In this document: in pieces, positions 60,901-64,000 of the stretch | Layout: each line of letters opens with the position of its first letter | Position numbering within the stretch: position 1 is the first letter of the stretch | Assembly: GCF_002234675.1 (NCBI RefSeq) | Contig: NC_019880.2 | Coordinates: 17,473,756-17,537,755, forward strand | Length of the DNA: 64,000 nt | Direction: 5' to 3' | Source: Oryzias latipes | Taxonomy: Eukaryota > Chordata > Actinopteri > Beloniformes > Adrianichthyidae | Translations under genes and position numbers: made by a program | The notes under the pieces: model-generated | The model's input: only the letters and a program-made list of their open reading frames with translations | Told to the model about the DNA's origin: nothing | The model's database searches: none

Positions 60901-63599
60901 TTTTTATTTGAAGTGAGCTATAAGGAAGTGGAGGTGTTTTGGCTAGAGTGGGCTATAAAGAGATATGGAGGTACTCCTCATGGGCGTGTAAGACGTTGAG
61001 CTCATTTTTTACTCAAAAGAGAAGACGGCTTTGATTTTGACCTCATTCTGCTCATGAGAGTTCACATATTTCCATTTCTACAGGAGAGTAAGACTCATTT
61101 AACTGCACTGAACTAAGTTAGGAAGAACCCGAAAGTACTTTGATTAGACTTTTACAGTTTGGGGTTTGCTAAAAATCTAAAACTGTAAACATTAAATACT
61201 GAAAAATCAAAGTGTTTATAGATTAAAGTATTATAACCTGCTGCAGTTTCACCATTACTTTGAATTGGCTTCATAATTTTGATTCTTAACTGCATTAAAG
61301 GGCATATGGGACACGCAAATGCATTAAAGGGCACATGCAAATGCAACCAGAGCCTCTTCTGTGAGGCTTTCCATGAATCTGGCCAAAACTGAAGATTTGA
61401 CAATTCTTTTTTTTTTTTTTTTTTAGTTTTGTCATCATTTATCTGACGAGAATTAGACCTAGAAAGACAGAGCAAGTTTGAATTGCTGCTCTTCTGGTTC
61501 GTCTCTACTTAGATAGTATTTGCCCAGCTACACAAGAGTTTGTTGTTGAGAAACTGAAGGATTCTCCTTTGGTTGGAGCCAGAAGTGAGTCATTTTATGG
61601 CTGACATCACACCCACTCAGTCCAGGTCTGATATACAGTCAATGGGATCACTGAACCCTTTACTATCAGGCTGCTGCTCTGTCATTCATTCACACAGACC
61701 ACAGTGAGACAGGACTGTGTTGAAATGTTGTTCATATACTTTTTTACAACTAAAGGATGACAAGTGAACAGATTGGCCACACCTCTGTTTTAGCACAGTT
61801 TTAGATTAAATTGTAAAATAAAAATGAAAGTTGAAATAGTTCACCCTTAGGACAGTTATTTTGGAAATGAAATCAATCCACGTGAGAAAAAAACTACCCT
61901 GAGCTGCAAAAAAATCTCATTTTGTTTTCTCATATGTGATGTTGGACTGTTTCCCACCTGAAGGAACTGGCAAAGGTTTCAATTTTTATATTTGTTTGAA
62001 AGACAGAAACACACTTAAACTCTGGACTTTAGGAACTTTATTCAATTCTTAGGTTGAATATTGATGACAAATAGCATTGGGCGGAACTTACATTGTTCAT
62101 GGTTAACTTTGACATTTGCACTGAAGGGGGTGCGGCCTATTTTATAACAAGAAAACATCAATCATGCAAAGACTTAACGGAGAATTTTCCAACTGATGTC
62201 GGATTTGTTTCTATGCTGCCAACATAGAAACAACCACTTGTGGCCCTTTCTACGTAAAAAAAATACGACAGTCGAAATCAACTGAAATTTAAAATAAAAT
62301 GAAACTAAATATTAGCAAAACTCTCTGCCGAATGGATTTACTTTGTTTGTTTGACAACGGATCTTATACCTGAGAAGCCTTCTCTTCGACTGACATGAGT
62401 GAACAGAAGAGCCTTGGCTGTGTCTCAGATCCAACCAGGAGGATCCTTTTTTTTCCACCAGACAAGCCCATCGGAGCCAGGAGTCAAACTAGGCGTCCCA
62501 CATCAGAGAGCTGCGTGGAATTCCTCAGCATGAATGAGCGCTGCATGCTCTAGATTGCGAGATTGGGGCGTTTTAAACATGTCCTGCGCTTATCTGACTT
62601 AAGCTAGTCTGGGGGAATGCATAGACTTTAAGGTAGCTCCTTAGATGGGTTGGGAGGGTCAAATTTGAAGCCCTTTAGGCTTTGTTTCCCCCTGGGAGGG
62701 ACATTCTTTGGGTGGCAGATGCATGCTTGACATAGCAGAACTGTGACATGTTTGTGTGATTGTGGGCTGGGAGATGCTGCAAATGCAGCCAAAGCGCCAC
62801 TAATGGATGTGCGGAGGAATCCTCTGGATGAAGAAATCGTGAATTCACCGAATTTTTGTGTTAGCCAGGTGATGTGGACAGAGAATTTCAGGGATTAGTG
62901 AGGAAGGGAAAGAAGATGACTTTGGAGAAAGTTGGTGGAATGACCCAAATGCCAATCAGCTTGTCGCTCTTAACGAAAAGAGAAAAATCTGCTGAGTCAC
63001 CACCGCCGCCGCCTCACTGGCTGATTCACAGGCTGTCTGGTGACAAAGCAACCCCAGTGTCTTCCCCAAATCTCCAGCCTGTTATGCAACAGTTTTGCTC
63101 TTGGAAAGACGGTCCTGTCATTCAAAATCCAAAGCTGGCCATTAAAATTCCTCCCTGCTCCTTGATGTACTGTTTTTTTCCAGCACCACAAAAACACATC
63201 TGTGGTTTTGTCTGAGGGAAAGAAACTGTTGCGCAAAGTGTGAAAAGGACACAGCAACAGAAAAAAATCTGCCTCAAAATGAAAAGAAAAGTATCTTCAG
63301 TGGTCATCTTCCTTTGTTTGTAGTCAAAAGAGACTGAACCTAAAGCGTTTATGTACTTTTACTGCTATTTTAATCCTTATATTATTCATTAAAGTTAAGT
63401 AATTGAGTTGCACTTACTGTAAAGCTGTTTTTAAAAGCTTTCTTTGTCGTTTTAAAGCAATTTTGCCATCATTTTTTTATTCCATTTGCACAGTTACAAC
63501 AAGTTTTAACCGATAATTTGTGTTGGATGTCACTTTAATCAATTTACAATTGTAGATTTTTTTTATTTTTCGTACTTCTCACAGTGAGAAAAAAAGAAC
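57928..63599. other. Repeat-poor intergenic DNA upstream of the MARCKS-family gene
   Basis: 5.7 kb with no recognised transposon and no supported exon. Holds an 18-T run at 61407-61424 and an AP-1/MARE-like motif TGCTGAGTCA at 62990-62999, about 920 bp upstream of the ATG. Candidate regulatory region, by position only. Confidence 0.4.
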
Positions 63600-63780
63600 C
63601 ATCCCCCTTTGCTAGTATCTCGATAAGCCCCGCCCATGGGAGGAGCCTTTGATCGATTTCGAGGCGCGGTTCAAAAACGCGCTCCTCTCCCTCACATCCT
63701 TCAATTTGAGCTCAGCCGTCGCGGGGAGCGCACTGAAAGGGGGGGTCCTGTCTTTACAAGCCTTTAAAGGTAGATCCTTC
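63600..63780 (+). promoter_or_regulatory. Putative promoter of the MARCKS-family gene, GC box and CpG-dense core
   Basis: A GC box (GCCCCGCCC, 63627-63635) is followed by a short CpG-dense stretch, roughly 63640-63735, with CGATTTCGAGGCGCGG, CGCGC and CGTCGCGGGG. CpG is scarce in most of the window, so this is a small CpG island. No TATA box is seen at a convincing place. Distance to the ATG (about 190-290 bp) fits a promoter plus 5-prime UTR. The transcription start cannot be fixed from sequence. Confidence 0.6.
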
Positions 63781-63918
63781 TGGATTTATTTTTTTCTTTA
63801 ACTCAAGAATTTACCCATCCCAGACCTGGATTTTTAAACCTCCACAACTCTTCAAGGTTTTTCTTTTTTCCATTTTTATTTTTTGGGGGTTTATAAAAAA
63901 CTTAAACAAAAAAACAAG
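63781..63918 (+). other. Likely 5-prime UTR of the MARCKS-family gene
   Basis: A T-rich leader, then an A-rich stretch (aaaacttaaacaaaaaaac) directly before the start codon. No in-frame upstream ATG was noticed. The exact start of the transcript is not visible. Confidence 0.45.
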
Positions 63919-64000
63919 ATGGGATCCCAGTTGTCTAAGGGTGGAGTAGCTGCTGAAGGGAAAGCCGCCGCCGCCGACCCTACTGCTGCCAAAGCCAACG
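63919..64000 (+). CDS. marcksl1: MARCKS-like protein 1, first coding exon (partial, runs off the window)
   Basis: Seen: an ATG at 63919 opens 27 codons plus one base to the end of the window. The product begins MGSQLSKGG, then a run of four alanines, and ends AAKAN. Gly2 followed by SQxSK is the N-myristoylation signal of the MARCKS family, and the KAN at the edge matches the KANGQENGHV stretch just beyond. Known: MARCKS and MARCKSL1 are myristoylated, unstructured proteins that bind membrane PIP2, actin and calmodulin through a basic effector domain; protein kinase C phosphorylation releases them. The genes have two coding exons, the first about this long. The effector domain lies outside the window. 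The start has a strong context (A at -3, G at +4). MGSQ rather than MGAQ favours MARCKSL1 over MARCKS. Inference: a teleost marcksl1 copy; a or b ohnolog cannot be told from 27 residues. Confidence 0.88.
   Translation, partial: MGSQLSKGGVAAEGKAAAADPTAAKAN

Noticed and set aside
1..64000. CRISPR arrays, operons, bacterial promoters or phage modules
   Set aside because: No regularly spaced direct repeats or long tandem genes; composition and repeat types are vertebrate.

Overview
The window looks like intergenic vertebrate DNA from a teleost fish, most likely a percomorph; I cannot settle the genus. It is AT-rich, has no operon structure, and is crowded with fish-type short DNA transposons, tRNA-derived SINEs and microsatellites. 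I find one confident protein-coding gene: the first coding exon of a MARCKS-family gene (best match marcksl1), starting at 63919 on the plus strand and running off the right edge. Its GC-box and CpG-dense promoter lies just upstream (about 63,600-63,780). No other exon between 1 and 63,900 can be supported with confidence; one weak minus-strand exon candidate is at 2812-3050.

Most interpretable content is transposable elements. (1) A CpG-rich PIF/Harbinger-like element occurs three times (18176-19119, 32821-33469, 46561-47244), each with a 3-bp TNA target duplication and a shared 45-codon reading frame. (2) A second family carries decayed MADF-domain coding sequence, the kind of accessory protein found in Harbinger elements (near 11.7, 14.1, 23.0, 30.7 and 54.7 kb). 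(3) An abundant ~550-bp element flanked by TTAA occurs at 8540, 16053, 20535, 32553, 34060, 39963 and 43615, with a fragment at 54601. (4) Three ~205-215-bp piggyBac-like MITEs begin CCC, end GGG and have TTAA-type flanks (12191, 36073, 53812). (5) There are hAT-type elements with CAGGGGTGTCC-like ends (1, 1118, 7228, 19151, 56469), tRNA-derived SINEs (15688, 18440, 23662, 49503) and (GGAT)n-tailed LINE 3-prime ends (4474, 11529, 36521, 57810).

Several insertions are nested and can be ordered in time. At 39959-42068 a TTAA element contains a TA-flanked element, which contains a 668-bp solo LTR with a 5-bp target duplication. At 32553-33742 a Harbinger-like element interrupts a TTAA element, and the empty site can be read off. 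At 18176-19119 a SINE sits inside a Harbinger-like element. At 56469-57647 a 5-prime-truncated L1-type LINE with a 17-bp duplication sits inside a hAT element.

The last ~6 kb before the gene (57.9-63.6 kb) has almost no recognisable repeats, unlike the rest of the window, and is the best place to look for regulatory DNA of the MARCKS-family gene. I see no CRISPR array, rRNA, tRNA gene or bacterial-type feature.
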